DNA of 41,227 nucleotides, taken from the NCBI GenBank assembly GCA_016208915.1, contig JACQXE010000027.1, positions 1 to 41,227 on the forward strand, in the 5' to 3' direction. Within the stretch, counting starts at the first letter, position 1, and the number at the start of each line of letters is the position of its first letter. The translations under genes were made by a program, and so were the position numbers. Below the pieces are notes generated by a model, which was not told the DNA's origin, did not search any database, and saw nothing but the letters and a program-made list of their open reading frames with translations. Below are positions 30,197 to 38,564 of this stretch, one piece after another. Source of the stretch: Nitrospirota bacterium. Lineage in GTDB: Bacteria > Nitrospirota > Thermodesulfovibrionia > Thermodesulfovibrionales > UBA1546.

Positions 30197-31201
30197 ATGC
30201 AACTAAAACCTTTTTCAACAACAGGCATCGGGAGCCTTCCGCATACGAATGCAGAAGAGGCTTGCAGTCTCATACTTGAGACATTTGATATCCCGTTCTG
30301 GCCCCAGCTTCCCAAATTGTCTTTCAGGGAATGGATGATCCCGCAGTATTCTGAGGGAATGCCTTATCTGAAAATGGACGTGGAGAAACAAACGATATGG
30401 GTCGAGAAGAATAAGAGCGATGAGCTCGAAAGATTTTATGAGACCTATAATGATGAAAGCAGGATTGCAATCTCAGAAGACTATGCAAAAGGACTCCATA
30501 CATTTTTAAGAACAGTTAAGACAAAGTTCAGATTCATTAAGGGCCATGTAACAGGGCCGCTTACCTTTACGCTCGGGCTGAAAGACAATGACGGAAGACC
30601 TGTTTATTTTGACGAGGAATTAAGGGAAATATCCTTAATGCTCCTTAAGGCAAAGATAAGGTGGCAGATTGATGTGCTCGGTCAGTTCTCTGATAATGTA
30701 ATTATATTTATTGATGAGCCTATACTGTCTGCGCTCGGGAGCACGGTTTATCTGGGTGTTAATCCTGATGAAGCGTTCAGACTGATTAATGAAGCGTCAG
30801 ATACTATAAAGGCTGCCGGCGGCATCTCTGGGATGCACTGCTGTGGCAATGCTGACTGGCCGTCTGTTCTTGAGAGCAGTATAGACATATTAAACTTTGA
30901 TGCATACGCATATTTTGATTCGATTTTAATGTATCACAGCAACCTGAAAAAATTTCTCGATAAAGGCGGATATCTTGCATGGGGAATTGTGCCCACAACA
31001 GACGCTATAAGGAATGAGACATATGAATCAATGAAAAATGCTTTTTCACAAAGGATAGAAAAACTTTCAGCGTCAATCCCGTCAGATATCATTCTCTCCC
31101 GTATAATCCTTACGCCTTCATGCGGAACAGGTTCAAGGAGCATTGAAGATACATTGAAAATATTCCAGCTTCTTACGCGTATGAAAGAGGTATTTCTATG
31201 A
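30197..31201 (+). CDS. UROD/MetE-like protein
   Basis: A 334-residue TIM-barrel of the uroporphyrinogen decarboxylase/cobalamin-independent methionine synthase superfamily. STTGIGSLPHTNAEEACSLI at the start, GHVTGPLTFTLGL, FIDEPILSALGS, GMHCCGNADW and TPSCGTGS are family segments. The His-x-Cys of GMHCCG and the later Cys of TPSCG are likely zinc ligands, as in MetE, which would activate a thiol. Proteins of this short type move methyl groups between cobamide-linked or pterin carriers and thiols, or have a MetE-core function. It precedes tmk with 4-base overlap and lies 0.8 kb ahead of the cobalamin operon. Substrate not known. Confidence 0.75.
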   Translation: MQLKPFSTTGIGSLPHTNAEEACSLILETFDIPFWPQLPKLSFREWMIPQYSEGMPYLKMDVEKQTIWVEKNKSDELERFYETYNDESRIAISEDYAKGLHTFLRTVKTKFRFIKGHVTGPLTFTLGLKDNDGRPVYFDEELREISLMLLKAKIRWQIDVLGQFSDNVIIFIDEPILSALGSTVYLGVNPDEAFRLINEASDTIKAAGGISGMHCCGNADWPSVLESSIDILNFDAYAYFDSILMYHSNLKKFLDKGGYLAWGIVPTTDAIRNETYESMKNAFSQRIEKLSASIPSDIILSRIILTPSCGTGSRSIEDTLKIFQLLTRMKEVFL

Positions 31202-31860
31202 TACGAAACCGCAGAAGATTGAGATCTAAACGAGGGATATTCATCTCGATTGAGGGCATAGAAGGCACAGGCAAGTCAACACAGGCAAGATTATTATCAG
31301 AGTATCTTTCAAAAAAAGGATATAAGACAGTGCTTACCGAAGAACCAGGAGGCACACCGATAGGCAGGCATATAAGAAAGGTGTTGCTTTCCACCAGGCA
31401 TAAAAAGATGGATTATCTGACAGAACTCTTGCTCTATAACGCAGCCCGGGTTCAGCACATAAAGGAGAAGATAATCCCCGCAATTGAAGCCGGTAAGATT
31501 GTAATAACAGACCGTTTTAGCGATTCAACAGTTGCCTATCAAGGATTTGGAAGGGGAATCAGCTTCAAGCTAATAGATTCCCTTGATAAGACGGCAACGA
31601 ACAGACTCAGGCCTGATATCACCATACTTTTAGACCTTGATGTTGAGACCGGACTAAAGAGAAACAGGCGCATTAACAAAAGGGACAGACTTGAGCTTGA
31701 AGACATTAAGTTCCATGAAAAGGTAAGAAAGGGTTATCTCAGGCTTGCAGCAAAAGAGTCTAAGAGAATAAAACTGGTTAAGGCCGCCAAGGGCATAAAT
31801 GAAATACATGGGGAGATAGCAAAGGTGGTTGAGGCCTTTTTAAGTTATACTCGGTATTAG
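31198..31860 (+). CDS. tmk: Thymidylate kinase
   Basis: 220 residues. The P-loop is EGIEGTGKST (19-28), the DR motif ITDRFSDSTVAYQG, and DLDVETGLKRN is the partner of the LID. It phosphorylates dTMP to dTDP. Compared with the usual start (GxFIxxEG), there is a 12-residue basic N-terminal extension (IRNRRRLRSKR). ATG overlaps the previous stop (ATGA), so it is translationally coupled. Confidence 0.92.
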   Translation: MIRNRRRLRSKRGIFISIEGIEGTGKSTQARLLSEYLSKKGYKTVLTEEPGGTPIGRHIRKVLLSTRHKKMDYLTELLLYNAARVQHIKEKIIPAIEAGKIVITDRFSDSTVAYQGFGRGISFKLIDSLDKTATNRLRPDITILLDLDVETGLKRNRRINKRDRLELEDIKFHEKVRKGYLRLAAKESKRIKLVKAAKGINEIHGEIAKVVEAFLSYTRY

Positions 31861-31923
31861 ACAATGGGTAATATTTATGAAAAGTTAAAAACCAATTTGC
31901 CAGTTTTTTATTTATCTGGTTTT

Positions 31924-31932
31924 TGATATAAT
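31924..31932 (+). promoter_or_regulatory. Extended -10 promoter of the cobalamin operon
   Basis: TGATATAAT is a TATAAT hexamer (31927-31932) with TG one base upstream. No good -35 lies at the right distance. The start near 31939 would transcribe the riboswitch as leader. Confidence 0.5.
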
Positions 31933-31989
31933 TGCACATATCTAATTTTAAAACGTAAAAAGGAATTCTACTGCCTTTGGCAGCATGAA

Positions 31990-32205
31990 TGAGGTGTGAG
32001 AGGGGAAGCGAGGTGAAAATCCTCCGCTGCCCCGCAACTGTAAAGGGAACGAAAGCCATTAAAAACAGTGAATAGTGATTAGTGAATAGTAAAACTGACA
32101 CTGAACACCGACACTGGCCACTGTCCCGATAAATCGGGATGGGAAGGCTGGCAAGTAGGATTGCCTCGGAAACGAGTCGCAACGACCTGAGTCAGGATAC
32201 CCTCC
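31990..32205 (+). ncRNA. Cobalamin riboswitch with repeat insertion
   Basis: Conserved blocks in order are GGGAAGCGAGGTGAAAATCC and GCTGCCCCGCAACTGTAA, followed by GGGAAGGCTGGCAAGTAGGA and the B12 box CGACCTGAGTCAGGATACC (32183-32201). The variable arm between the second and third blocks (about 32055-32135) is filled by the simple repeat CAGTGAATAGTGATTAGTG and CACTGAACACCGACACTGG. Binding of adenosylcobalamin would shut off the cob operon behind it. The gap 31861-32328 contains this element, its promoter and a small leader ORF. Confidence 0.9.
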
Positions 32206-32248
32206 ATATCTCAAGACTAAAACCCTTCGAGGGAAGAGGAGGTTAGTT

Positions 32249-32269
32249 ATGAGACACGATTCTGGTTAG
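32249..32269 (+). CDS. Putative 6-residue leader peptide
   Basis: A very good ribosome site (GAGGAGG) precedes an ATG at 32249 that opens a six-codon frame, MRHDSG, ending with TAG. It lies between riboswitch and first structural gene. The ribosome site can pair with upstream CTAAAACC, so it could be the riboswitch-controlled sequester. It may be chance, because no conservation can be checked. Confidence 0.25.
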   Translation: MRHDSG

Positions 32270-32328
32270 CACCCTTGATTTTTTTCAATCTCAATCCCAA
32301 TAACAAAATACGAAAGGAAAAAATTTTC

Positions 32329-32571
32329 ATGAAAAAACTATTGTTTGTATTTCTGCAATTAATGCTTGTTTCCTCAGCATACGGGGCGGATTTTATATGC
32401 TATGTTACGCCTTCAAAACATCTTGGGCTTCCTTTCTCTGAAGATGTGAGAGGGTGGGGCATAGCCTCCCGGATTGCCGTGCACATAGGAGACATGGTAA
32501 AGCGTAGAGACACAGACAAAGACAAGCTTATGGCAAAGGCCAGAAGGGGAATGAAATGGCAGGCGACATAA
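32329..32571 (+). CDS. Small exported protein behind the cobalamin riboswitch
   Basis: An 80-residue protein with a signal peptide (KKLLFVFLQLMLVSSAYG) and a mature part of about 60 residues (DFICYVTPSKHLGLPFSEDV, then a basic end KARRGMKWQA). One Cys. It is the first gene after the riboswitch and overlaps cobU by 16 bases. First genes after such riboswitches are often uptake components, so a role in corrinoid or cobalt handling is possible. I do not recognise the family. A longer frame from 32275 would lack a signal peptide at its N-terminus. Confidence 0.6.
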   Translation: MKKLLFVFLQLMLVSSAYGADFICYVTPSKHLGLPFSEDVRGWGIASRIAVHIGDMVKRRDTDKDKLMAKARRGMKWQAT

Positions 32572-33089
32572 AGAAGATTGTATTTGTCACAGGCGGTGCA
32601 AGAAGCGGGAAGAGCTTTTTTACAATGTCCGAGGCCCTGAAGATAAAAGGCAGGAAGGCATATATCGCCACAGCAGAGGCATTGGATGCGGAGATGAAAG
32701 AAAGGATTGAGAAACATAAAAAAGACAGGGGAGATGAATGGGATACCTATGAAGAGCCACTGGATATATCAGATGCCATTAATAAAATTAAGGACAAGTA
32801 CAGCGTGATCTTAGTTGATTGTCTTACACTCTGGCTTTCAAACTTGTTGATTAACGATAAGGTTGTCGAAAAGGAGATTAGTCGGTTTTTAGATTCACTG
32901 TCTTCTACGAGTTGCACTCTTTATATTGTATCGAATGAAGTGGGAATGGGGATTGTTCCTGAGAACGAGTTAGCAAGGAGATTCAGGGACTTGGCAGGGA
33001 TGCTGAACCAAAAAGCAGCAGAGATAGCTGATGATGTTTATATGGTGGTAGCGGGAATACCGCTGAAGATAAAAAGTTCAATTAAATAA
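32556..33089 (+). CDS. cobU: Adenosylcobinamide kinase/guanylyltransferase
   Basis: 177 residues. The P-loop is GGARSGKS (13-20), and His54 in RIEKHKKDRGDEW is the residue that becomes guanylylated. The VDCLTLWLSNLL block and the end MNQKAAEIADDVYMVVAGIP are diagnostic. It phosphorylates adenosylcobinamide and attaches GMP, making the substrate of CobS. Complete and of usual length. Confidence 0.93.
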   Translation: MAGDIKKIVFVTGGARSGKSFFTMSEALKIKGRKAYIATAEALDAEMKERIEKHKKDRGDEWDTYEEPLDISDAINKIKDKYSVILVDCLTLWLSNLLINDKVVEKEISRFLDSLSSTSCTLYIVSNEVGMGIVPENELARRFRDLAGMLNQKAAEIADDVYMVVAGIPLKIKSSIK

Positions 33090-33107
33090 CGAATGAATGG
33101 GGGATTT

Positions 33108-34193
33108 ATGATTTCAGGGACAGGATTGCAGATAGCATCAATAAACGGGAAATTCAACGAGCTTGCACAGAAAAGGCTTGATAATCTCACAAAGCCTCTC
33201 GGAAGCCTCGGAAGGCTTGAGGAGTTTGCAAAGAGGCTTGTGGCAATAACAGAAAACACGATGCCTGTTCTCGATAAAAAAGTTATATTCACATTTGCAG
33301 GAGACCACGGTGTTGCAGACGAGGGAGTCTCTGCATTTCCGAGGGAAGTGACAAGGCAGATGGTTTTCAATTTCCTGAACGGAGGCGCCGGGATAAATGT
33401 TCTTGCAAGGCATGCAGGCGCTGATGTTGTTGTCATTGATATAGGAGTGGATTTTGATTTTGACCCCTCTGTATCCCCCCTTGCCAAGGGGGGAATTAAA
33501 GGGGGGTTATTTGTTTCAAGAAAAGTAATCAGCGGAACAAAGAACATGCGAAAGGGGCCTGCCATGACGAGAGAAGAGGCTGAAAGATGCATTCATGCAG
33601 GAATTGCTCTTGCTTATGAATATTCAAAGAAAGGGTATAGAATTTTTGGCACAGGCGATATGGGCATTGCAAATACAACTCCGTCTTCTGCAATAGCAGC
33701 GGTTCTTACAGGAAAGACTGTATCAGAAGTGACAGGCAAAGGCACAGGAATAGGAGATGAGGCGCTAAAGAATAAAATTAAAGTAATCGAAGAGTCAATA
33801 GTTTTAAATAAACCTGATGCAAAGGACCCACTTGATGTCCTTTCAAAGATAGGAGGAGCAGAGATTGGAGGGATTGCAGGATTAATAATAGGCGCGGCAT
33901 CAAAGAGGATTCCTGTTGTGGTTGACGGCTTTATATCAACTGCAGGCGCATTGGTAGCATACTGCATAGAGCCAAAGACAAGAGATTACATGTTTGCTGC
34001 TCATAATTCTGTTGAGATCGGCCATAAGATTATGCTCGAGAAGATTGGCCTGAGACCTATCCTTGACCTTGACCTGAGGCTCGGGGAAGGAACAGGCGCT
34101 GCGCTTGCGATGCTATTGATAGAGGGAGGACTGAAGATATACAAGGAGATGGCGACATTCGGAGAGGCAGAGGTTTCTGAGAAGGGTAATTAA
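33108..34193 (+). CDS. cobT: Nicotinate-nucleotide-dimethylbenzimidazole phosphoribosyltransferase
   Basis: About 361 residues from ATG 33108, which has GGGGG upstream. Another ATG at 33093 is also in frame. [48 protein letters not shown] and the catalytic Glu327 in DLRLGEGTG are all present. It activates the lower-ligand base as alpha-ribazole phosphate. A C/G palindrome (33470-33510) encodes an extra loop (about residues 121-136, [13 protein letters not shown]) that shifts the catalytic Glu ten positions compared with the usual 317. The loop lies in a surface region between two strands. Confidence 0.93.
   Translation: MISGTGLQIASINGKFNELAQKRLDNLTKPLGSLGRLEEFAKRLVAITENTMPVLDKKVIFTFAGDHGVADEGVSAFPREVTRQMVFNFLNGGAGINVLARHAGADVVVIDIGVDFDFDPSVSPLAKGGIKGGLFVSRKVISGTKNMRKGPAMTREEAERCIHAGIALAYEYSKKGYRIFGTGDMGIANTTPSSAIAAVLTGKTVSEVTGKGTGIGDEALKNKIKVIEESIVLNKPDAKDPLDVLSKIGGAEIGGIAGLIIGAASKRIPVVVDGFISTAGALVAYCIEPKTRDYMFAAHNSVEIGHKIMLEKIGLRPILDLDLRLGEGTGAALAMLLIEGGLKIYKEMATFGEAEVSEKGN
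33468..33512. repeat. C/G palindromic repeat inside cobT
   Basis: CCCCCCTTGCCAAGGGGGG followed by AATTAAAGGGGGGTT is the same class as in the transketolase and cobC genes. It is translated without interrupting the frame. Confidence 0.75.
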
Positions 34194-34207
34194 TATGATT
34201 TATAGTA

Positions 34208-34340
34208 CGCAGGGGAAAACAATCTTTTCGCTCATTCTCGCTCCGATAAAATCGGGACTCCGAGGTTTTTGCCTCTCGACTTCAGATTATTTTGAGGTCT
34301 ATCGGCAAAAAAAACCGCTCAAAGACAGTTTCCCCCTGCG
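34208..34340. repeat. Palindromic mobile-repeat element, copy 2
   Basis: Outer arms CGCAGGGGAAAAC (34208-34220) and GTTTCCCCCTGCG (34328-34340) match at 12 of 13 positions. The inside begins with ATCTTTTCGCTCATTC and ends with CAAAAAAAACCGCTCAAAGAC, nearly the same as in copy 1 at 14317-14504, while the outer arms are unrelated. It fills the gap between cobT and cobS. Confidence 0.65.
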
Positions 34341-34355
34341 TTATGAGAGTGAATA

Positions 34356-35171
34356 ATGTTTAAACATTTTCTGATCGCATTACAGTTCCTTACCATTTTT
34401 CCGGTAAAGGTAAAAGGTGATATTACGGAAAATGATATGGCAAGGGCGTCTGTGTATTTTCCTGTTGCAGGAGCTTTTCAGGGGATTCTCGTAATGCTCG
34501 CTACGATGCTTCTCAGCAGGGTCTTTTCCACTGAGGTTACGAGCGGGATCATCGTTATTGTTCTGATAATAAGCAACGGAGGCTTTCACCTCGACGGAAT
34601 TTCGGATACCTTTGATGCGCTTGCCGTGAAATCAAGCGGAATAAGGGAAGCAGACAGGGAAAGAAGGCTTGAGGTGATGAAGGACAGCAGGACAGGAGCA
34701 ATCGGTGTAACAGCGCTTGTCCTCACAATACTGCTCAAATATCTTCTTATCGACAACCTGCTTCTTTATTCTGCGTCAATAACCAGATATTCATTGCTCT
34801 TTCTAATGCCCGTGTTTTCAAAATGGCTGATGGTTCCCGCAATGTATCACGGCACATCTGCAAGAAAAGACGGACTTGGAAGGATTTTTATTGAGAACAT
34901 AAACAGGAAAGACCTTGTCTATTCGACACTGATTACGTTTTCCTTTGTTCTTTTGGTTGCAAAGCTATTGCAGAATACAGCCTATTCCAGGGTTACTGCA
35001 TTCCTGTTAATTATATTATTTGCGGTCATTTATATATTTTGCCTGTTATCAGTGAGGTTCTGCAGAAGAATGTTCGGAGGACTTACAGGAGACACCCTTG
35101 GTGCATTAGGTGAGATTACAGAAATAATGTTTTTAATGGTGGCGGCATTATGGCTACAACACTCTATCTAA
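34356..35171 (+). CDS. cobS: Adenosylcobinamide-GDP ribazoletransferase (cobalamin synthase)
   Basis: A 271-residue integral membrane enzyme with six to seven hydrophobic segments. ALQFLTIFPVKV, NGGFHLDGISDTFDAL and the RRLEVMKDSRTGAIG loop are signature regions, with acidic residues for metal. It joins adenosylcobinamide-GDP with alpha-ribazole to complete the nucleotide loop. The stop overlaps cobC by 22 bases. Confidence 0.93.
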   Translation: MFKHFLIALQFLTIFPVKVKGDITENDMARASVYFPVAGAFQGILVMLATMLLSRVFSTEVTSGIIVIVLIISNGGFHLDGISDTFDALAVKSSGIREADRERRLEVMKDSRTGAIGVTALVLTILLKYLLIDNLLLYSASITRYSLLFLMPVFSKWLMVPAMYHGTSARKDGLGRIFIENINRKDLVYSTLITFSFVLLVAKLLQNTAYSRVTAFLLIILFAVIYIFCLLSVRFCRRMFGGLTGDTLGALGEITEIMFLMVAALWLQHSI

Positions 35172-35914
35172 TAAGGCACGGTGAGACAGAGGGCAGCGAG
35201 ACAAAACGCTACAAAGGCAGCATTGATGTCCCACTGTCTGAAAAGGGAATAAGACAGATGGAACAGGTAGCTAAATATTTAAGCCAGAATATAGTCACCC
35301 CCACCCATCCCTCCCCCTCGAGGGGGGAGGGCAAGGGAGGGGGTGAAAATCATTCCAATAAACTGAATGCAGTTTACTGTTCTAATCTTAGCAGGGCGAT
35401 AAAGAGCGCTGAGATAATAGCAAAGCCATACAATCTGAACCCAATCCAGATGAAAGACCTCAGGGAAAGAAGTTTCGGCATATGGGAGGGAATGTCTTTT
35501 ACAGAAATAAAAGAGAAATACCCTCAGGAGTTTGAGGCATGGGCAACAAATCCGCTGAGATACAGTCCTATGGGCGGGGAGAGTACACTCGAGGTTAGAG
35601 ATAGGGTGATAAATGTTTTAGACAAAATCATAAGTGATCAGATACATAAAGGGCATGACAGGATACAGGATACAGGATGCAAGATGCAGGACGAAAAAAA
35701 TCATGAATCATGCATCATGAATCATGCATTTTCTTCAAACATTGCAATAGTTTCCCACGGTGGTGTTAACAGGATAATCCTCTGCCATATACTTGGAATA
35801 CCTTTAGAAAACATCTTCAGGATTGAGCAAGACTATGCAGCAGTAAACATTATCGAGTTCTGGGACAAATATCCTGTTGTAAAACTTCTAAATGGAGGAA
35901 TTGAATTAAAGTGA
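35150..35914 (+). CDS. cobC: Alpha-ribazole phosphatase (histidine phosphatase family)
   Basis: 254 residues. The phosphohistidine motif is LIRHGETEG (His10), SNLSRAIKSAEIIA and RSFGIWEGMSFTEI follow, and the second His is in VSHGGVNRII. It removes phosphate from alpha-ribazole phosphate. It is about 50 residues longer than usual because of two in-frame repeat insertions: TPTHPSPSRGEGKGGG (35297-35345) and a stretch starting DRIQDTGCKMQDEK (35658-35735). Both fall between conserved core elements, so activity could be kept. Confidence 0.9.
   Translation: MATTLYLIRHGETEGSETKRYKGSIDVPLSEKGIRQMEQVAKYLSQNIVTPTHPSPSRGEGKGGGENHSNKLNAVYCSNLSRAIKSAEIIAKPYNLNPIQMKDLRERSFGIWEGMSFTEIKEKYPQEFEAWATNPLRYSPMGGESTLEVRDRVINVLDKIISDQIHKGHDRIQDTGCKMQDEKNHESCIMNHAFSSNIAIVSHGGVNRIILCHILGIPLENIFRIEQDYAAVNIIEFWDKYPVVKLLNGGIELK
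35297..35345. repeat. C/G palindromic repeat inside cobC
   Basis: CCCTCCCCCTCGAGGGGGGAGGG core with GGGAGGGGGTG behind is translated as TPTHPSPSRGEGKGGG. Same class as 24178-24227 and 33468-33512, different sequence. Confidence 0.75.
35658..35737. repeat. GGATACAGGATGCA simple repeat inside cobC
   Basis: Repeated units GACAGGATACAGGATACAGG, GATGCAAGATGCAGG and then ATCATGAATCATGCATCATG are read through in frame. A related tract is in cobQ (37126-37192). Confidence 0.75.
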
Positions 35915-35929
35915 CCGGTTTTTATTTTA

Positions 35930-35973
35930 TGTTTTTCACTATTCACTTTTCACTGTTCACTATTCACTGTCTT
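35930..35973. repeat. TTCACTATTCACT simple repeat before cobQ
   Basis: TTTTTCACTATTCACTTTTC and CACTGTTCACTATTCACTG run up to 4 bases before the cobQ ATG, so no ribosome site precedes that gene. Confidence 0.65.
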
Positions 35974-35974
35974 T

Positions 35975-37546
35975 ATGGCTAAGTCATTAATGATACAGGG
36001 CACTGGTTCAGGAGTTGGAAAGAGCCTTGTTGTTTCAGGTCTTTGCAGGATACTTAGTGACATGGGTATTAATGTCGCACCTTTCAAGGCACAGAATATG
36101 GCTCTTAACTCATTTATCACGAGGGATGGCGGTGAGATTGGGAGGGCTCAGGCATTGCAGGCAGAGGCGGCAAGGGTTGAGCCTTCTGTTGATATGAATC
36201 CCATACTCCTTAAGGCCTCGGGCGAGGCAGGTTGCCAGGTGATTCTTGATGGTAAGGTCCATTCTAATATGAGGGCAGATGAATACTATTCATTCAAGGA
36301 TAAGGCATGGGATGCAGTGACAAAGGCTTATGAGAGATTATCAAAAAAATATGACCTGATAGTTATAGAAGGAGCCGGAAGTCCTGCTGAGATCAACCTT
36401 AGCAAGGATGAAGTTGTGAATATGAGAGTGGCAAGACACACAAATTCCCCTGTGATACTCGTTGGAGACATAGATAAGGGAGGAGTATTTGCATCCTTCT
36501 ACGGAACTATCGGCCTTCTCGGCGGAGACGCAGATTATATCAGGGCATTCATCATAAACAAATTCAGAGGCGATATAAATATCCTCAATCCGGGACTCGA
36601 TATGATATATGAGAAGACCGGAAGGCCTGTGCTCGGCGTGATTCCGTATCTCGGTGACCTCGGACTGCATGAGGAAGACGGAATTCCGCTTGAACGGCTA
36701 AAACGGTTTAAACAGTTTGAACAGTTTAAGTCCATAAAAATAACAGTTCTTGGTCTGAGATACATATCCAACTTTACAGACTTTGATCCATTTATGTATG
36801 AGCCTGATGTTGAACTTATCTATTCATTAAGAGATGCGGATATTGAGAATGCAGACCTTGTCATCATCCCCGGCTCAAAGAATACTGTAAAAGACCTCCT
36901 TTTTTTGAAGGAACACGGGATTGAGGAAAGCATTAAGAGGGCTGTAAAGAAGGGCCTTCCCCTTATCGGCGTCTGCGGCGGGTATCAGATGCTCGGGAAA
37001 AAAATTTATGACCCGCATGAAATGGAGAGCGGGCACAGGGAGATAGAAGGGCTTGGACTGCTTGATATCGAGACAACGCTTGAAAGAATTAAGACAACAT
37101 GCCAGGTGGAAGCGGAATTAATACAACCGATGCAAGATACAGGATACACGATACACGATACAAGACAAAATAAAACAGGCAGCATGCAGCATGCATCCTT
37201 ACCTCTAAAAGGCTACGAAATCCATATGGGAGTAAGCAGTGGAGATATAGGGTTATTTAAACTCAGAAGGCTTTTCTCTAACTCATCACTCGTCACTCGT
37301 CACTCGTCACTCGTTTTTGACGGCTCTCAAAAAGACAACGTCTGGGGCACATACATTCACGGAATATTCGACAATAATGTATTCAGACGTAATTTGATTA
37401 ATGCGCTCAGGCTCAAAAAAGGATTGGCGCCTCTTGAGGAGACGATTGATTATGCAAGGCTGAGGGACGATTCTCTTAACAGCTGGGCCAAGATAATAAG
37501 GGACAGCATTGACATGAAATTTGTAGAGGGGCTGATAAATGGCTGA
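35975..37546 (+). CDS. cobQ: Cobyric acid synthase
   Basis: 523 residues. The N-terminal ATP site is GTGSGVGKS (9-17), with QNMALNSFITRDGGEIGRAQ and EGAGSPAEINL following. The class I-type glutaminase part has Cys334 in GVCGGYQMLG and the KGYEIHMG and TYIHGIFDN blocks. It amidates side chains b, d, e and g of adenosylcobyrinic acid a,c-diamide. Two insertions are repeat-derived: MQDTGYTIHDTRQNKTGSMQ (37126-37192) just before KGYEIHMG and SSLVTRHSSLVF (37281-37316) before the last block. Overlaps cbiB by 8 bases. Confidence 0.94.
   Translation: MAKSLMIQGTGSGVGKSLVVSGLCRILSDMGINVAPFKAQNMALNSFITRDGGEIGRAQALQAEAARVEPSVDMNPILLKASGEAGCQVILDGKVHSNMRADEYYSFKDKAWDAVTKAYERLSKKYDLIVIEGAGSPAEINLSKDEVVNMRVARHTNSPVILVGDIDKGGVFASFYGTIGLLGGDADYIRAFIINKFRGDINILNPGLDMIYEKTGRPVLGVIPYLGDLGLHEEDGIPLERLKRFKQFEQFKSIKITVLGLRYISNFTDFDPFMYEPDVELIYSLRDADIENADLVIIPGSKNTVKDLLFLKEHGIEESIKRAVKKGLPLIGVCGGYQMLGKKIYDPHEMESGHREIEGLGLLDIETTLERIKTTCQVEAELIQPMQDTGYTIHDTRQNKTGSMQHASLPLKGYEIHMGVSSGDIGLFKLRRLFSNSSLVTRHSSLVFDGSQKDNVWGTYIHGIFDNNVFRRNLINALRLKKGLAPLEETIDYARLRDDSLNSWAKIIRDSIDMKFVEGLING
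37126..37192. repeat. GATACACGATACA simple repeat inside cobQ
   Basis: GATGCAAGATACAGGATACA, CGATACACGATACAAGAC and CAGCATGCAGCATGCATCC follow one another and are translated in frame. Confidence 0.75.
37281..37316. repeat. TCACTCG tandem repeat inside cobQ
   Basis: Four units of CATCACTCG / GTCACTCG in tandem, translated as SSLVTRHSSLV. Seven- to eight-base units keep the frame only because of their total length. Confidence 0.75.
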
Positions 37547-38564
37547 GACACTCCGTAATGTTTATGAGATTCTTTCGATGCCGTATTCATTGCTTGTCCT
37601 TGCATTTGTTCTTGACCTTTGCATGGGTGACCCTGAGTGGCTTCCACATCCTGTGAGGGCCATGGGATGGGCTATTCAAAAGCTGGAAAGTTTCCTGAGA
37701 TATGTCTTGCAAATTTCAGGACAGAAATCACATATAGCAGAAAAAATTACCGGCTCTCTGCTTGCATTAATCATAGGCTGTTCTGCCTTTGGCCTGTTTT
37801 ATCTTATTCCCTTCCCTATTCACTATCCCCTGTTCACTTCTTTTGTCCTGCTTTTAATAATGGTCTATCTCATATCAACAACGTTAGCAGTAAAGGGGTT
37901 AATAGATTCGGCTGATGATGTGATTGCGGCGCTGGCTGATAAAAATATTACTGATGCGAGGATTAAGGTTGGATACATCGTAGGACGTGACACAGATTCT
38001 CTGAATGAAAAGGGCATCATCAGGGCAACCATAGAAAGCCTTGCGGAAAATGCATCTGACGGGATAGTGGCGCCCGTATTCTACTTTGCAATCGGAGGTC
38101 TTCCATTGGCAATGACCTACAAGGCGATAAATGCCATGGACTCGCTGCTCGGATATAAAAATGAGAGATACAGATATTTCGGCTGGGCAGCAGCAAGGCT
38201 CGATGATATTGCTAATTACATCCCTGCAAGGATTACAGGGATTCTCATTGTTGTCTCATCAGGTGTTGTTTTCCGTTCACTGTTCACTCTTCACTGTTCA
38301 CTGAAGACTATGTTTCGTGACGGTGGAAAGCATTCAAGCCCAAACAGCGGTGTACCGGAAGCTGCTATTGCAGGAGCTTTAGGCGTGAGACTTGGAGGTC
38401 CTTCAACATACGGAGGCGTTTCTGTAGAAAAACCTTATATAGGTGAAGATCTGACCGAAGATTATCTTTATGCCTCTGACAGGGCAATTAAAATAGTGAG
38501 GCTCACATCTCTATTTGGCGTTATTTCTGCAACAGTTCTGCTTTATGTGAGGTATGCAATATGA
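37539..38564 (+). CDS. cbiB: Adenosylcobinamide-phosphate synthase
   Basis: A 341-residue membrane protein. Signature segments are LDLCMGDPEWLPHPVRAMGW, VGRDTDSLNEKGIIRATIES, NASDGIVAPVFYFAIGGLPL, KAINAMDSLLGYKN and the end KPYIGEDLTEDYLY. It attaches (R)-1-aminopropanol phosphate (the product of CobD) to cobyric acid. Short repeat-derived words (FPIHYPLFTSF at 37805-37840 and FRSLFTLHCSLKT at 38272-38308) are located in loops. It overlaps cobD by 4 bases. Confidence 0.93.
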   Translation: MAETLRNVYEILSMPYSLLVLAFVLDLCMGDPEWLPHPVRAMGWAIQKLESFLRYVLQISGQKSHIAEKITGSLLALIIGCSAFGLFYLIPFPIHYPLFTSFVLLLIMVYLISTTLAVKGLIDSADDVIAALADKNITDARIKVGYIVGRDTDSLNEKGIIRATIESLAENASDGIVAPVFYFAIGGLPLAMTYKAINAMDSLLGYKNERYRYFGWAAARLDDIANYIPARITGILIVVSSGVVFRSLFTLHCSLKTMFRDGGKHSSPNSGVPEAAIAGALGVRLGGPSTYGGVSVEKPYIGEDLTEDYLYASDRAIKIVRLTSLFGVISATVLLYVRYAI

